The notes under the pieces were generated by a model. It did no database searches. It was not told the DNA's origin and saw only the letters and a program-made list of their open reading frames with translations. A program made the translations under genes and the position numbers. This document shows positions 48,213-58,595 of a stretch of 64,000 nt of DNA, piece after piece. Source of the DNA: Pseudomonas fluorescens (GTDB lineage: Bacteria; Pseudomonadota; Gammaproteobacteria; Pseudomonadales; Pseudomonadaceae). How positions within the stretch are numbered: position 1 is the stretch's first letter; each line of letters starts with the position of its first letter. The stretch is from positions 124,001 to 188,000 of the forward strand of contig NZ_LVEJ01000003.1 in NCBI RefSeq assembly GCF_001648775.1, written 5' to 3'.

Positions 48213-50129
48213 TCAAACCTTGAATCGACCCACCAGCATCTGCAGGTGAGTGCCCAACCGCGCCAGCTCAACGCTGGACGCCGCGGTCTCTTCACTCGCC
48301 GCCGATGTCTGATCCGATACGTCCCGCACATTCAGCACGCTACGGTTGATCTCTTCAGCCACCGCGCTCTGCTGCTCGGCGGCCGCCGCGATCTGCTGAT
48401 TCATCGCCTGAATGGCCGACACGGTACGGGTGATGCTCTCCAGCGAGCCACCGGCGCGACGGGTCAGTTCAACGCTGCTGTCAGTCAGGGTGCGGCTGTT
48501 GTCCATGATCGTCGCGACTTGCTGGGTGCCGTTCTGCAAGCCGACGATCAGTTGTTCGATTTCTTCGGTGGACTTCTGTGTGCGCTGGGCGAGGCTGCGA
48601 ACTTCGTCAGCAACCACCGCAAAACCTCGGCCGGCTTCACCGGCGCGCGCCGCTTCGATGGCCGCGTTAAGGGCCAGCAGGTTGGTTTGCTGGGCCACGG
48701 ATTTGATCACGTCGAGGACGCTGCCGATCTTGTCGCTTTCGCGCTTGAGTTCGCCCATGGCTTCGGTGGAATGCCCGACTTCAACGGCCAGACGCTCGAT
48801 CTGCGCGATGGCTTCGCCGACGACTTTGTCGCCCTCGCGGGCCTGTTGGTCAGCGGCGACAGCGGCTTCGGAAGCCTCTTCAGCGTTGCGCGCGACTTCT
48901 TGCACGGTGGCGGCCATTTCGTTCATGGCGGTGGCGACCTGATCGGTCTCGATCTTCTGATTGTTGACCCCGGCGCTGGTCTGTTCGGTCACCGCCGACA
49001 GTTCTTCAGCGGCGCTGGCGATCTGCGTGACGCCATCGCTGATCCCGCCGATCAACTCGCGCAGGCCTTGGGTCATGCTTTGCATTGAGCGTTGCAACTG
49101 ACCGAGTTCGTCGCGACGCTGCGAAACCAGATTGTGGGTCAGGTCGCCGGCGGCGACGCGCTCGGCGACTTTCAGGGTCTGGTTCAGCGGGATGATGATC
49201 TGGCGAGTGATCGCCCAAGCGGCGAGCAGACCGAACGCCACGGCCAGCAGAGTGGCGATGATCAACATGTTCTTGGCATGTGCGGCATCGGTGTCACGCA
49301 CCACGGTTTGCGATTCGGTGAGCTTCTTGCTGACGTCGATGAGGATGTCGCCCTGCGTCGACATGCGCGCTGCAGCCTTGGCGTTGTTGACCTGCGAGTC
49401 GCGGAACTGCGCCACCGCGGCGCGATAGGCTTTGATCGAATCGGTAGCCTGTTGCAGGTTGGCGATGTGCTGCTCTGGCAATTTGGCCGGCAGGCTGTCG
49501 AGGTTTTTCAGGGCGTTGTCGATGGCGTCCAGCGCCGGTTGCTCGGCATCGGCCTTGCCGCTGTAGGTGTAGCCGCGCACCTGATAGCGCGCCTGTTGCA
49601 GCAGTTTGCTCAGCTCGATGACGCTGTTGAACTGCGCGACGCTGTCACCGGCCAGCATGGATTTTTCCACTTCGGCGACTTTTGCCACGGCATTGTCGGC
49701 ACTGGCGCCGAGTTTGCTGCGGGCGTCTTCGCGTTGCACCGTGGCCTGGGTCATGTCGGCAAAGGCGCGCTTGTATTCGGCAACGGCGGCCAGTTGTTGA
49801 TCGACCATCGCCGCGTCGGACGGCTGTTCAATCAGGCTGCGCGCAGTTTGCAGGCCGCTGTCGAGTTTGTTCAGCAGATCGGTGACCGCCCCCGGACCTT
49901 GTTCGCCACGGCGCGCTTCATAGTCCAGACGTGCCAGGCGCAGGTCCTTGGTCAGCTCGTTAAGGCTGGAGATAAAACCGAGTTTGTCCCCGCGGCTGAT
50001 AATGCCGCTCATGCCGGTCCAGCCGGTGAAGGTGATCAACAGTGTCAGCAACAGCACCAGGCCGAAACCGATTCCCAGCTTGCGTTTGACGCTGACGTTC
50101 CCAAGATTCTCGGCTAACCAACGGTACAT
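48213..50129 (-). CDS. Methyl-accepting chemotaxis protein with helical bimodular sensor domain, McpK-like
   Basis: This 638-residue transmembrane chemoreceptor has a first membrane helix at about 17-40 ([20 protein letters not shown]). Its long all-helical periplasmic region (about 45-285) fits the HBM (helical bimodular) fold rather than Cache. A second helix (about 288-310) is followed by HAMP and a signalling domain with the tip [23 protein letters not shown] receptors bind organic acids or polyamines. The position beside rsmE-tatCBA matches the P. aeruginosa alpha-ketoglutarate receptor McpK, as I recall it. Ligand is inferred, not seen. Monocistronic. Confidence 0.92.
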   Translation of the reverse strand: MYRWLAENLGNVSVKRKLGIGFGLVLLLTLLITFTGWTGMSGIISRGDKLGFISSLNELTKDLRLARLDYEARRGEQGPGAVTDLLNKLDSGLQTARSLIEQPSDAAMVDQQLAAVAEYKRAFADMTQATVQREDARSKLGASADNAVAKVAEVEKSMLAGDSVAQFNSVIELSKLLQQARYQVRGYTYSGKADAEQPALDAIDNALKNLDSLPAKLPEQHIANLQQATDSIKAYRAAVAQFRDSQVNNAKAAARMSTQGDILIDVSKKLTESQTVVRDTDAAHAKNMLIIATLLAVAFGLLAAWAITRQIIIPLNQTLKVAERVAAGDLTHNLVSQRRDELGQLQRSMQSMTQGLRELIGGISDGVTQIASAAEELSAVTEQTSAGVNNQKIETDQVATAMNEMAATVQEVARNAEEASEAAVAADQQAREGDKVVGEAIAQIERLAVEVGHSTEAMGELKRESDKIGSVLDVIKSVAQQTNLLALNAAIEAARAGEAGRGFAVVADEVRSLAQRTQKSTEEIEQLIVGLQNGTQQVATIMDNSRTLTDSSVELTRRAGGSLESITRTVSAIQAMNQQIAAAAEQQSAVAEEINRSVLNVRDVSDQTSAASEETAASSVELARLGTHLQMLVGRFKV

Positions 50130-50219
50130 GCGACGACTCCCCGACCACTAATTGGACTTATGGGGAGGGTATCGGCCGAATGATGGCAATCTGTAACACC
50201 ATTTATCTGGTGCGGAGAA

Positions 50220-50927
50220 TCAGAACAGGCGGGCGAGCAGGGCGGTGACGGCGGTTTCGACGCGCAGGATGCGTTCGCCGAGTTGCACCGGTTGCAGGCC
50301 GGACTTGGCCAGCAGATCAATTTCGTAGGGGATCCAGCCGCCTTCAGGGCCGATGGCCAGAGTGACTGGTTCGCTGAGGGCGCGCGGGCATGGCGGGTAG
50401 TTACCGGGATGGCCGACGAGGCCCAGAGTGCCTTCGGTGATGGCGGGCAAGCGATCTTCCACAAACGGCTTGAAGCGCTTCTCGATGATGATTTCCGGCA
50501 GCACGGTGTCGCGGGCCTGTTCGAGGCCGAGGATCAAATTTTCGCGAATGGCTTCAGGCTCAAGAAACGGCGTCTGCCAGAAGCTCTTCTCGACCCGATA
50601 ACTGTTGACCAGAATCACCTTGGGCACGCCCATGGTCGCCACGGTCTGGAACACACGACGGAGCATCTTCGGGCGCGGCAGGGCCAGCACCAGGGTCAGC
50701 GGCAGCTTGGCCGGCGGTGGCTGATCGAGGCTAACGCGCAGCTCGGCTTCACCCGCTTCCAGGCGCAGCAACTCAGCCGAGCCCATCAGCCCGTTGATGC
50801 GGCCGACGCGCAGGCTGTCACCGACTTCCGAGCGGTGAACCTCCTGCATATGTGTCAAGCGGCGATCACGCAGCACCACACGGTCGGCCGCAATGAAATC
50901 AGCCTCTTCGAGCAACAGCAGGTTCAT
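50220..50927 (-). CDS. rsmE: 16S rRNA (uracil-1498-N3)-methyltransferase
   Basis: RsmE methylates U1498 in the decoding region of 16S rRNA. The 235-residue SPOUT-class enzyme has an N-terminal PUA-like domain ([21 protein letters not shown]) and the trefoil-knot SAM site [16 protein letters not shown] near 190, then [17 protein letters not shown] at the end, all family hallmarks. It overlaps tatC by 4 bp, so it belongs to the tat transcription unit. Confidence 0.95.
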   Translation of the reverse strand: MNLLLLEEADFIAADRVVLRDRRLTHMQEVHRSEVGDSLRVGRINGLMGSAELLRLEAGEAELRVSLDQPPPAKLPLTLVLALPRPKMLRRVFQTVATMGVPKVILVNSYRVEKSFWQTPFLEPEAIRENLILGLEQARDTVLPEIIIEKRFKPFVEDRLPAITEGTLGLVGHPGNYPPCPRALSEPVTLAIGPEGGWIPYEIDLLAKSGLQPVQLGERILRVETAVTALLARLF

Positions 50928-51715
50928 GCCTGGGTCGCTGGCGGCTGATCGTTGTGATCGTCGGCCGGGTTTTCGTCCGGGCGTTCGCGCTTGCTGATCA
51001 GGCCACCGAACAGAATGCCGATTTCAAACAGCATCCACATCGGCACGGCCAGCAGGGTCTGCGAGAAGATGTCCGGCGGCGTCAGGATCATGCCGACCAC
51101 GAAGCAGCCGATGATCACGTACGGGCGGATTTTCTTCAGGTATTTGACGTCGACCACGCCGATCCACACCAGCAGCACAACAGCCACCGGAATCTCGAAC
51201 GCCACGCCGAAGGCGAAGAACAGCGTCATGACGAAATCGAGGTAACTGGCGATGTCGGTCATCATTTCCACGCCGGCCGGGGTGGCCGCAGCGAAGAATT
51301 TGAAGATCAGCGGGAACACGAAGTAATAGGCGAACGCCATGCCGGTGTAGAACAGCAGGATGCTCGACACCAGCAATGGCACCGCGATGCGCTTCTCATG
51401 CTTGTACAGGCCCGGCGCGATGAAGCCCCAGATCTGATGCAGGATCACCGGGATCGCGAGGAACAGCGAGACCATCATCGTCAGCTTAAGCGGCGTCAGG
51501 AACGGCGACGACACGTCGGTGGCGATCATCGTCGCGCCGACCGGCAGGTACTGGCGCAGCGGCGTCGAGACGAAGGTGTAGATCTGCTGGGTAAACGCAA
51601 ACAGCCCGGCGAAGATGATGAAGATCGCCGCCACACAACGCAGCAGGCGGGTGCGCAACTCGGTGAGGTGCGAAACCAGCGGCATGTGCTGGTCGTTTTC
51701 GGGGAGATCGCTCAT
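50924..51715 (-). CDS. tatC: Twin-arginine translocase subunit TatC
   Basis: TatC is the core receptor of the Tat system, which exports folded proteins with RR signal peptides. The 263-residue protein has six membrane helices; the N-terminal [16 protein letters not shown] and the first cytoplasmic-loop residues form the signal-peptide site. The conserved FxxE-type periplasmic and SPFLTPLKL segments are visible. Overlaps tatB and rsmE by 4 bp each. Confidence 0.97.
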   Translation of the reverse strand: MSDLPENDQHMPLVSHLTELRTRLLRCVAAIFIIFAGLFAFTQQIYTFVSTPLRQYLPVGATMIATDVSSPFLTPLKLTMMVSLFLAIPVILHQIWGFIAPGLYKHEKRIAVPLLVSSILLFYTGMAFAYYFVFPLIFKFFAAATPAGVEMMTDIASYLDFVMTLFFAFGVAFEIPVAVVLLVWIGVVDVKYLKKIRPYVIIGCFVVGMILTPPDIFSQTLLAVPMWMLFEIGILFGGLISKRERPDENPADDHNDQPPATQA

Positions 51716-52164
51716 GGGGCTCGCGGCGGCAGAGTAGGGTCGTGAGGCGCTGGTGTGATCGGCGCGGCGGTTGGGGCTACGTGTTCAACCGAAGCTTCTG
51801 CGGCAACAGGCGCCGGTTCTGTCGGCGCTACAACAGCTGCAGTTGCAGGTGCAGTCGGAGCGGCGACGTTGTGAATCGTCTGCTCGCCCACATGCTCAAC
51901 CGGCGTCGGCTCTTGCTGAACCGGGCTGAAGATCTTCCGCGCTTCCTGCTCCAGCGACAGAATGTGCTCGTTGTGCAGTTGCCGACGAATCTCGTCGGCA
52001 CCGATTTCACGTTCAACTTCCTGTTTGATCGCGTTGAAGCTGCGCTTCAGCCGTCCGACCCACAGGCCAGCGGTACGCGCAGCGCCCGGCAAACGCTCGG
52101 GGCCGAGCACCAGCAGGGCAACGAGGCCGACGAGCAGCAGTTCAGAGAAGCTGATACCAAACAT
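51712..52164 (-). CDS. tatB: Sec-independent translocase subunit TatB
   Basis: This 150-residue protein has one N-terminal helix ([26 protein letters not shown]) containing the TatB hallmark Glu in FSELL and the LGPERLP hinge. An amphipathic helix follows ([25 protein letters not shown]). The last third is a low-complexity Pro/Ala/Thr tail. It works with TatC in recognising substrate. The start lies 10 bp after the tatA stop. Confidence 0.96.
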   Translation of the reverse strand: MFGISFSELLLVGLVALLVLGPERLPGAARTAGLWVGRLKRSFNAIKQEVEREIGADEIRRQLHNEHILSLEQEARKIFSPVQQEPTPVEHVGEQTIHNVAAPTAPATAAVVAPTEPAPVAAEASVEHVAPTAAPITPAPHDPTLPPRAP

Positions 52165-52174
52165 TAGTCAGTGC

Positions 52175-52456
52175 TCACACGTCTTTGCGGATCGGCTCTT
52201 CGACTTTCTGCGCCTGCACGTCGATGGTGTGCGGCGGGTTGGCCTGAGCGGTGGCTTGCGGCTGCACCGGTGGCACCGGCTGCGCAGGCGTCACGGTTGG
52301 ATCAGCGGCCGGTTTCTCGTCGTCGTTCATGGCTTTGCGAAAGCCCTTGATCGACTCGCCGACGTCGGTGCCGAGGTTTTTCAGTTTCTTGGTGCCGAAC
52401 ACCAGCACCACGACAACCAGAATGACGATCCAGTGTTTCCAGTCAAAAATGCCCAT
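52175..52456 (-). CDS. tatA: Sec-independent translocase subunit TatA
   Basis: This 93-residue pore-forming Tat subunit has one N-terminal helix ([24 protein letters not shown]) with the FGTKKL hinge, and an amphipathic helix [20 protein letters not shown] Pro/Gln-rich tail follows. The start at 52456 (MGIFDWKHW) is the family start and lies 25 bp after hisE; the frame is open 30 codons upstream. Confidence 0.96.
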   Translation of the reverse strand: MGIFDWKHWIVILVVVVLVFGTKKLKNLGTDVGESIKGFRKAMNDDEKPAADPTVTPAQPVPPVQPQATAQANPPHTIDVQAQKVEEPIRKDV

Positions 52457-52481
52457 GTTGCTGTTCCTCTCTAAAAATTGT

Positions 52482-52814
52482 TCAGGCGGACGGACGCGAG
52501 GCTTTCTCGACGTGTCCGGACAGGCCGAAGCGGCGATCCAGTTCATCCAGCACGGCCTGCGGATGCTGCCCCAGTTGGGCGAGCATGACCATGCTGTGGA
52601 ACCACAGGTCGGCGGTCTCGTAGATCACGTCGCTGCAGTCGCCGCTGATGGCGGCGTCCTTGGCGGCAATAATGGTTTCGACCGACTCTTCGCCGACTTT
52701 CTCCAGAATCTTGTTCAAACCCTTGTGATACAGACTAGCCACATACGAGCTGTCGGCGGCTGCGCCTTTGCGCTCTTCGAGCACTTCGGCCAGGCGGGTC
52801 AGGGTGTCACTCAT
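52482..52814 (-). CDS. hisE: Phosphoribosyl-ATP pyrophosphatase
   Basis: HisE carries out the second step of histidine biosynthesis, hydrolysing phosphoribosyl-ATP to phosphoribosyl-AMP. The 110-residue MazG-like protein shows [21 protein letters not shown] and the metal-binding [12 protein letters not shown]...[12 protein letters not shown]. The two halves HisI and HisE are separate genes here (fused in enterobacteria). It overlaps hisI by 8 bp. Confidence 0.97.
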   Translation of the reverse strand: MSDTLTRLAEVLEERKGAAADSSYVASLYHKGLNKILEKVGEESVETIIAAKDAAISGDCSDVIYETADLWFHSMVMLAQLGQHPQAVLDELDRRFGLSGHVEKASRPSA

Positions 52815-53208
52815 GTTTGTGTCCTGCGGAATAGATAGCGTGCGGGTCTTTCAGCACCGGATCGACGGTTTTCCAGTCGCCGTTTTCGAAGACACGGTAA
52901 AAGCAGCTTTGACGGCCGGTATGGCAAGCGATGTCGCCGATCTGTTCAACCATCAGGATGATCACGTCGGCGTCACAGTCCAGACGCATCTCATGCAAGG
53001 TCTGCACATGGCCGGACTCTTCGCCCTTGCGCCACAGCTTGCCACGGGAACGTGACCAGTAGATGGCACGGTTTTCCGCGGCGGTCAGTTCGAGCGCTTC
53101 GCGGTTCATCCAGGCCATCATCAGCACGCGTCCGGTCTTGTGATCCTGGGCAATCGCCGGCACCAGGCCATCAGCGTCCCATTTGATCTCGTCCAGCCAG
53201 TTGTTCAT
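52807..53208 (-). CDS. hisI: Phosphoribosyl-AMP cyclohydrolase
   Basis: HisI opens the adenine ring of phosphoribosyl-AMP, the third step of histidine biosynthesis. The 133-residue zinc enzyme shows [37 protein letters not shown] and the metal/Cys cluster [31 protein letters not shown]. The start at 53208 ([10 protein letters not shown]) fits the family; nine more codons are open upstream. Interesting neighbourly contrast: histidine synthesis lies about 15 kb from the hut degradation operon. Confidence 0.97.
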   Translation of the reverse strand: MNNWLDEIKWDADGLVPAIAQDHKTGRVLMMAWMNREALELTAAENRAIYWSRSRGKLWRKGEESGHVQTLHEMRLDCDADVIILMVEQIGDIACHTGRQSCFYRVFENGDWKTVDPVLKDPHAIYSAGHKHE

Positions 53209-53289
53209 TTTCGACTCCGACAGCGAACCCCACACTTCAATAGTCGGGTTCAGGCATTGAAACAGTGTGCCAGCCGATCACGAAACTGG

Positions 53290-54894
53290 CTATCGGCGAA
53301 CGACCAGATACAAGCCGACTGCCACCATGATTCCCGCCGGCCAATGCCCCAACTCGTTGAGCTGGCCACCGATGGCGAGGATCACCCCGCCGGCCAGATG
53401 CGCACAACCGAGCAGGCGCAGGAACCAGTCGTCCTTGCGTTTGTGCCACGGTGGTGGCGGGTCGTAGGCGTGCGGTTGCGACATGCGTTCGAGCAGATCG
53501 CGGGCCATGTTGGCCAGATGCGGCAGCTGTTCAAACTGGCTCTGCACGTTGCCGAGCAAGGCTTTCGGGCTGACGCGCTCGCGCATCCAGCGTTCGAGGA
53601 ACGGCTGCGCGGTGTTCCACAGATCCAGGTCCGGATACAGCTGACGGCCGAGGCCTTCGATGTTCAGCAGGGTCTTTTGCAGCAGGACGAGCTGCGGCTG
53701 CACTTCCATGTTGAAGCGCCGCGCAGTCTGGAACAGGCGCATCAGCACCTGGCCAAATGAAATATCTTTTAACGGTTTTTCGAAGATCGGTTCGCACACG
53801 GTACGGATCGCCGCTTCGAATTCGTTGAGTTTGGTTTCTGCCGGCACCCAGCCCGAATCGATGTGCAGTTGCGCCACACGCCGGTAGTCACGCTTGAAGA
53901 ACGCGAACAGGTTGCGCGCCAGATAATCCTGGTCTTCCGGGGTCAGGCTGCCGACGATGCCGCAGTCGATCGCGATGTACTGCGGGCTCCACGGATTGAC
54001 GGTGCTGACGAAGATGTTGCCCGGGTGCATGTCGGCGTGGAAGAAACTGTCGCGGAACACCTGGGTGAAGAAAATCTCCACGCCACGCTCGGCGAGCATT
54101 TTCATGTCGGTGCGCTGATCGGCGAGGGTCGCCAGATCCGTCACCTGAATGCCGTAGATGCGTTCCATCACCAGCACTTTCGGCCGGCACCAGTCCCAAT
54201 AGACTTGCGGCACATACAGCAGCGGCGAACCTTCGAAGTTACGTTTCAACTGGCTGGCGTTGGCCGCCTCGCGCAACAGATCGAGTTCGTCGTAGATGGT
54301 TTTTTCGTAGTCCTGGACCACGTCGACCGGGTGCAGCAAACGTGCGTCGGCAGACACCTTCTCGGCGGCGCGGGCGAGGATGAACAGCCACGCCAGATCC
54401 TGCGCGATGATCGGTTTCAGGCCCGGGCGAATCACCTTGACCACGACTTCTTCACCGGTTTTCAGCTGCGCGGCATGCACCTGCGCCACCGAAGCCGAAG
54501 CCAGCGGTTCAACGTCGAAACGGCTGAACACGTCGCTGATTTTCTTGCCGAGCTGCTCTTCGATCAGCTTGATCGACAGCTGCGAATCGAACGGAGGCAC
54601 GCGGTCCTGCAGGTGCATCAGCTCATCGGCGATGTCTTCCGGCAGCAGGTCACGGCGGGTCGAAAGAATCTGCCCGAACTTGATGAAGATCGGCCCGAGA
54701 TCCTGCAATGCCAGGCGCAGACGCGCACCGCGGCTCAGGTCCAGCGGCTTGCGCGGGAACCAGCGCCACGGCAACACATAGCGCAATGCGAGGAGAAACC
54801 ACGGCAACGGCAGATCGAACAGCAGGTCATCGAGGCGGTAGCGGATCACGACGCGCTGGATGCGCAACAGACGGCGGACGGCAAGCAGCTTCAT
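53290..54894 (-). CDS. ubiB: Ubiquinone biosynthesis atypical kinase/ATPase UbiB
   Basis: UbiB is an ADCK-family membrane ATPase that supports assembly or lipid extraction in the aerobic ubiquinone pathway. The 534-residue protein has the family KxGQ motif in [19 protein letters not shown] (about 55-75), an Ala-rich ATP loop in [12 protein letters not shown], the metal/catalytic motifs [11 protein letters not shown] and [10 protein letters not shown]. Two C-terminal membrane helices end the protein (about 495-530). It overlaps ubiJ by 4 bp. Confidence 0.96.
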   Translation of the reverse strand: MKLLAVRRLLRIQRVVIRYRLDDLLFDLPLPWFLLALRYVLPWRWFPRKPLDLSRGARLRLALQDLGPIFIKFGQILSTRRDLLPEDIADELMHLQDRVPPFDSQLSIKLIEEQLGKKISDVFSRFDVEPLASASVAQVHAAQLKTGEEVVVKVIRPGLKPIIAQDLAWLFILARAAEKVSADARLLHPVDVVQDYEKTIYDELDLLREAANASQLKRNFEGSPLLYVPQVYWDWCRPKVLVMERIYGIQVTDLATLADQRTDMKMLAERGVEIFFTQVFRDSFFHADMHPGNIFVSTVNPWSPQYIAIDCGIVGSLTPEDQDYLARNLFAFFKRDYRRVAQLHIDSGWVPAETKLNEFEAAIRTVCEPIFEKPLKDISFGQVLMRLFQTARRFNMEVQPQLVLLQKTLLNIEGLGRQLYPDLDLWNTAQPFLERWMRERVSPKALLGNVQSQFEQLPHLANMARDLLERMSQPHAYDPPPPWHKRKDDWFLRLLGCAHLAGGVILAIGGQLNELGHWPAGIMVAVGLYLVVRR

Positions 54895-55514
54895 GCGTTA
54901 TCGCTTGGGTCGAGGGATCGGGAAAGGCGCTCGAAACGCGCCTCGAGACGTTCCAGATCAAGTTTGATCCGGTCCAGTTCGCTGAACCGTGCTTCGGCTT
55001 CGCGCTGCCCGACGAGGGTGCGCGATTCTTCGGCGAGGTATTCGGCGAGGTTCTGGTTGAGGCTGGCAAATCCTTGTTGATACCAGCGTGCGCGACTGCG
55101 CAGATGGCCACCGATCAGTTGCGTGGCGACAGGTCCCAGCCAGCGCGAGAGTTCGTACTCCCAGTCCAGCTCAAGATCCTGCAACACGCCGGCCAGCTCC
55201 AGCAGCACGCCGCTGTCGCCATCGAGTTCGACTTCCGGGGCGTGCAACACCGCGGTCTTGTCTTTGCTCACGGCCAGTTTGATCAGGCTGGAGGCCGGCG
55301 CGCGCAGGGTGCAGTCGACGCCGGTTTCCCAGTGTGAGGCTAGCATCAGACCTTCGTCGCTCGGCAGGATGAACAGTTGCAGCGCCGGGCTGCGGCAGTC
55401 GACGGCAATTACTTTGCCGGTCAAATGCGCCAGCCGCGGCAGCGCCGTGCTGTCGAGACGCAGCACCCGGTTGAGGCCGAGTTCAACGCTGGCGAGCAGC
55501 CCGGTGAGCAACAT
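54891..55514 (-). CDS. ubiJ: Ubiquinone biosynthesis accessory protein UbiJ
   Basis: UbiJ is the lipid-binding scaffold of the soluble Ubi complex. The 207-residue protein has an N-terminal SCP2 sterol-carrier-like domain (about 12-110) and a C-terminal coiled-coil helix (about 165-205, [20 protein letters not shown]). Its ATG shares one base with the ubiE stop (TGATG), and its stop overlaps ubiB, so all three are translationally coupled. Confidence 0.93.
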   Translation of the reverse strand: MLLTGLLASVELGLNRVLRLDSTALPRLAHLTGKVIAVDCRSPALQLFILPSDEGLMLASHWETGVDCTLRAPASSLIKLAVSKDKTAVLHAPEVELDGDSGVLLELAGVLQDLELDWEYELSRWLGPVATQLIGGHLRSRARWYQQGFASLNQNLAEYLAEESRTLVGQREAEARFSELDRIKLDLERLEARFERLSRSLDPSDNA

Positions 55515-56284
55515 CAGGGCTTGATGCCACGGTGCAGGGCGACGATGCCTGCGGTCATGTTGTGATAGGTCACGCGGTCGAAACCGGCATCGACCATCAT
55601 CGACTTCAGGGTTTCCTGATTCGGGTGCATGCGGATCGATTCGGCCAGGTAGCGATAGCTTTCCGAGTCGTTGGTGATCAGCTTGCCCATCAACGGCATG
55701 AAGGCGAACGAATAGGCGTCGTAGGCTTTCGACATCAGTGCGTTGGTCGGCTTGGAGAATTCCAGCACCAGCAAACGACCGCCAGGCTTGAGCACACGCA
55801 GCATCGAACGCAGGGCGTCTTCTTTGTGCGTGACGTTGCGCAGGCCGAAGGCGATGGTCACGCAGTCGAAATGGTTGTCCGGGAACGGCAGTTTTTCCGC
55901 GTCCGCCTGAACGAATTCGACGTTGCCGGCGACACCCAGATCGAGCAGGCGGTCACGGCCAACCTTAAGCATCGATTCGTTGATGTCGGCCAGCACCACC
56001 TGACCAGTCGGGCCGACCAGGTGCGAGAATTTTTTGGTCAGGTCACCGGTACCGCCGGCGATGTCCAGCACGCGGTTACCGCTGCGCACGCCCGACAGTT
56101 CGATCGCGAAACGCTTCCACAGACGGTGCATGCCGCCCGACAGAAGGTCGTTCATCAGGTCGTACTTGGCGGCTACCGAGTGGAAAACCTCAGCGACTTT
56201 TTCCGCTTTCTGGCTTTCCGGAACGTTTTTGAAGCCGAAGTGCGTGGTGGGTTCGGCATCGCTGCCTTTGCGCTGATCAGTCAT
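55514..56284 (-). CDS. ubiE: Ubiquinone/menaquinone C-methyltransferase UbiE
   Basis: UbiE is a SAM-dependent methyltransferase that acts on the demethoxy-quinone ring carbon. The 256-residue protein has [20 protein letters not shown] at the N-terminus, motif [16 protein letters not shown], and motifs [19 protein letters not shown] and [14 protein letters not shown]. The start at 56284 ([13 protein letters not shown]) fits the family. It heads the run ubiE-ubiJ-ubiB-hisI-hisE-tatABC-rsmE. Confidence 0.97.
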   Translation of the reverse strand: MTDQRKGSDAEPTTHFGFKNVPESQKAEKVAEVFHSVAAKYDLMNDLLSGGMHRLWKRFAIELSGVRSGNRVLDIAGGTGDLTKKFSHLVGPTGQVVLADINESMLKVGRDRLLDLGVAGNVEFVQADAEKLPFPDNHFDCVTIAFGLRNVTHKEDALRSMLRVLKPGGRLLVLEFSKPTNALMSKAYDAYSFAFMPLMGKLITNDSESYRYLAESIRMHPNQETLKSMMVDAGFDRVTYHNMTAGIVALHRGIKP

Positions 56285-56438
56285 ATCGCTGTCACCAAAA
56301 GAGAATGCGCGACATTCTAATCCCCAAGCCATGCTTTGTCTTGGAATGGCTAAAGGTAAGATGGGCGACCTTCGGGACGATTTGCCGCAGCAGCGGTCAA
56401 GATTTACCGACACCCATTAAAAAATCAGGAGTCATGCA

Positions 56439-56714
56439 ATGGCCAAAATCACTGTTGAGCGTGCTCACAATCTGGGCAAGGAAGCGGCCCGCGAGAAGGC
56501 CGACAAACTGGCGCAGAAACTCTCCGAGCAATATGGCCTGGAGCCGCAATGGTCCGGCGACACCCTGAACCTCAAGCGCTCGGGCGTCAAAGGCGCGGTG
56601 CAGGTGGCGGACGATTCGATCAAGGTCGACGTTGAGCTGGGCATCATGATGTCGGCCATGAGCGGCATGATCAAAGCCGAGATCGAGAAGGCCCTCGATA
56701 AAGCCCTGGTCTGA
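56439..56714 (+). CDS. Polyhydroxyalkanoic acid system family protein
   Basis: This 91-residue protein of the PHA_gran_rgn family is common next to PHA loci in Pseudomonas. It begins MAKITVERAHNLGKEAAREKADKLAQKLSEQYG, an alpha-beta start reminiscent of a dodecin-like or StkP-type fold, followed by VQVADDSIKVDVELGIMMSAM. Function is not established; a role in granule formation or regulation is inferred from context. Preceded by a TCAGGAG ribosome-binding site. Confidence 0.88.
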   Translation: MAKITVERAHNLGKEAAREKADKLAQKLSEQYGLEPQWSGDTLNLKRSGVKGAVQVADDSIKVDVELGIMMSAMSGMIKAEIEKALDKALV

Positions 56715-56742
56715 TCACGACTTTGCGGTAACCCGAGATCCC

Positions 56743-56834
56743 CTGTGGGAGCGAGCCTGCTCGCGAAAGCGGTGCGTCAATCGACTCGAATATTGACTGA
56801 TACACCGCTTTCGCGAGCAGGCTCGCTCCCACAT
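56743..56834. repeat. REP pair (inverted, REPIN type)
   Basis: Two inward-facing CCTG/CAGG-centred REP units, separated by about 45 bp, between the small PHA-system gene and phaI. Confidence 0.9.
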
Positions 56835-56963
56835 TTGTTTTGTGTACGGCCAGAGGTTCATGTCAGTTGTTAGGGTGCCGTTTCTAATTTTTCTACCTAC
56901 TTTGTGCCTGAGCCCGACACTTTCGCGGGCAGTTCCTCAAACCTTCTGCGCGTGAGGTGCACC

Positions 56964-57386
56964 ATGGCCAAAGTAATTTTGAAGAAAAAAATCGACGCTT
57001 CGACTTCTGCTCTGAGCGACGTCAAATCCTATGCCCGCAAGATCTGGCTGGCAGGCCTGGGTGCCTACGCCAAGGTCGGCCAAGAGGGCGGCGAGTACTT
57101 TCAAGAGCTGATCAAAGCTGGTCAAACTGTTGAAAAGAAAGGCAAAAAAGCCGTCACCGAAAAACTCGAAGCGGCCAACGCCGAGATCGATGAAGCGAAG
57201 GGCGAAGTGAGCTCTTTCAAAGGTCGCGTCGAAGTTCAGCTCGACAAGGTCGAGAAGGCGTTCGACTCCCGCGTAGCAAGCGCCTTGAATCGTATCGGCA
57301 TTCCGTCTAAACATGACGTTGAGACACTCTCTGCTAAGCTCGATGAGCTGACGGCATTGCTCGAACGCGTCGCGCGTAAATCTTAA
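56964..57386 (+). CDS. phaI: PHA granule-associated phasin PhaI
   Basis: This 140-residue phasin coats PHA granules. It starts MAKVILKKKID, and residues 18-50 (DVKSYARKIWLAGLGAYAKV) form the hydrophobic-amphipathic phasin core. The rest is a long coiled helix with a leucine-zipper-like end (VETLSAKLDELTALLERVARKS) suited to oligomer contact with PhaF. It is homologous to the N-terminal half of PhaF, 10 bp downstream. The start at 56964 was chosen over upstream open codons because of the TGAGGTG ribosome-binding site. Confidence 0.95.
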   Translation: MAKVILKKKIDASTSALSDVKSYARKIWLAGLGAYAKVGQEGGEYFQELIKAGQTVEKKGKKAVTEKLEAANAEIDEAKGEVSSFKGRVEVQLDKVEKAFDSRVASALNRIGIPSKHDVETLSAKLDELTALLERVARKS

Positions 57387-57396
57387 GGAGAACGGG

Positions 57397-58323
57397 ATGG
57401 CTGGCAAAAAGACTACTGATAAAAAAGATAGCAGCTCGTGGGTCGGGAAGGTCGAATCCTACTCCCGCAAAATCTGGCTGGCTGGTTTAGGCGTGTACTC
57501 GAAGATCGACACTGACGGCAGCAAGCTCTTCGATGCATTGGTCAAAGACGGCGAGAAAGCCGAGAAGCTCACCAAGTCCGCAGTTGGCAAAACAGTCGAT
57601 GCCGCCAAGGACTCTGCTTCGTCGGCCAAGTCGCGCATCAGCGGCGTGAAAGATCGCGCACTGGGCAAGTGGGACGAGCTGGAAGGGGCTTTCGACAAGC
57701 GCCTGAACAGCGCGATTTCGCGCCTTGGTGTACCGAGCCGCAATGAGGTCAAGGCACTCAACAGCAAGGTCGACACACTGACCAAACAGATCGAGAAACT
57801 CACCGGTCTGAAAGCTCAGCCTGTGGCGGCGAAAACCGCAGCAGCAAAACCTGCAGCGAAAACTGCGGCGGCCAAACCAGCGGCAAAATCCGCTGCCAAG
57901 CCATTGGCTAAAGCAGCGGCTAAACCTGCAGCTAAAGCAGCGGCCAAGCCTGCAGCGAAAACCGCAGCGGCCAAGCCAGCAGCCAAAGCTGCAGCCAAAC
58001 CGGTTGCCGCCAAAGCCGCTGCCAAGCCGGCTGCAAAACCTGCGGCCAAAACTGCAGCGAAACCTGCCGCCAAGCCAGCCGCGAAAACTGCGGCCGCCAA
58101 ACCGGCTGCCAAGCCTGCAGCGAAACCCGCTGCAGCGAAGAAGCCGGCAGTGAAAAAACCGGCCGCGCCGAAAGCCGCTGCGCCGAAGCCAGCAGCGCCT
58201 GCTGCAGCCAAACCTGCCACCCCGGCAGCACCGGTCAGCGCGTCGAACTCCGCCGCGGCACCGACTCCGGTGGCTACCCCGACTGTTGCATCGACGCCGT
58301 CGACGCCAACCAGTCAGTCCTGA
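57397..58323 (+). CDS. phaF: PHA granule-associated nucleoid-binding phasin PhaF
   Basis: This 308-residue bifunctional protein has an N-terminal phasin domain (about 1-140, KVESYSRKIWLAGLGVYSKI...) that binds PHA granules. Its C-terminus (about 145-270) is histone-H1-like, built of AAKPA repeats that bind DNA without sequence preference, followed by a Pro/Ala/Thr-rich tail. It helps distribute granules to daughter cells. The lysine-alanine repeat array probably varies in length between strains. Antisense open frames across it are repeats, not genes. Confidence 0.96.
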   Translation: MAGKKTTDKKDSSSWVGKVESYSRKIWLAGLGVYSKIDTDGSKLFDALVKDGEKAEKLTKSAVGKTVDAAKDSASSAKSRISGVKDRALGKWDELEGAFDKRLNSAISRLGVPSRNEVKALNSKVDTLTKQIEKLTGLKAQPVAAKTAAAKPAAKTAAAKPAAKSAAKPLAKAAAKPAAKAAAKPAAKTAAAKPAAKAAAKPVAAKAAAKPAAKPAAKTAAKPAAKPAAKTAAAKPAAKPAAKPAAAKKPAVKKPAAPKAAAPKPAAPAAAKPATPAAPVSASNSAAAPTPVATPTVASTPSTPTSQS

Positions 58324-58337
58324 TTCATCAGGGCAAA

Positions 58338-58374
58338 ACAAAACGCCCGGCCTGTGAAGGTCGGGCGTTTTTGT
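58338..58374 (+). terminator. Intrinsic terminator of phaIF
   Basis: The stem ACGCCCGGCC / GGTCGGGCGT with loop TGTGAA is followed by TTTTTG, 15 bp after the phaF stop. Confidence 0.9.
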
Positions 58375-58394
58375 TTGTGGCGTTTTTGAAGCTG

Positions 58395-58587
58395 ACCCTC
58401 ACCCCAGCCCTCCCGAAACGTCGGACCGCCCGGAGGGAGAGGGGGCCGACCGAGGTGTCTTTCGCTATGCATCGACCTGAAAGACCGAGTCGATTATGGA
58501 TTCAACAGAGAAATTTCAGGTCGGCGTAGCTCATCAGCATCCCCGGATCAGTCCCCTCTCCCTCCGGGAGAGGGCTAGGGTGAGGGG
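58395..58587. repeat. MITE-like dispersed repeat, copy 6 (subtype B)
   Basis: The right end is standard. The left end is interrupted by extra bases (CCTCCCGAAACGTCGGACCGCCCGGAGGG). The core shares ATGCATCGACCTGAAAGACC, TCGATTATGGATTC and TTTCAGGTCGGCGTA with copy 5. It fills the gap between the convergent phaF and phaD genes. Confidence 0.8.
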
Positions 58588-58595
58588 CTTTTGAT

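Noticed and set aside
57830..58200. Possible CRISPR-like or satellite repeat
   Set aside because: The repetition is in frame, encodes AAKP units of PhaF and has no spacer/repeat structure.
57816..58231. Ala/Gly-rich antisense frames over phaF
   Set aside because: Direct consequence of the AAKP coding repeat read backwards.
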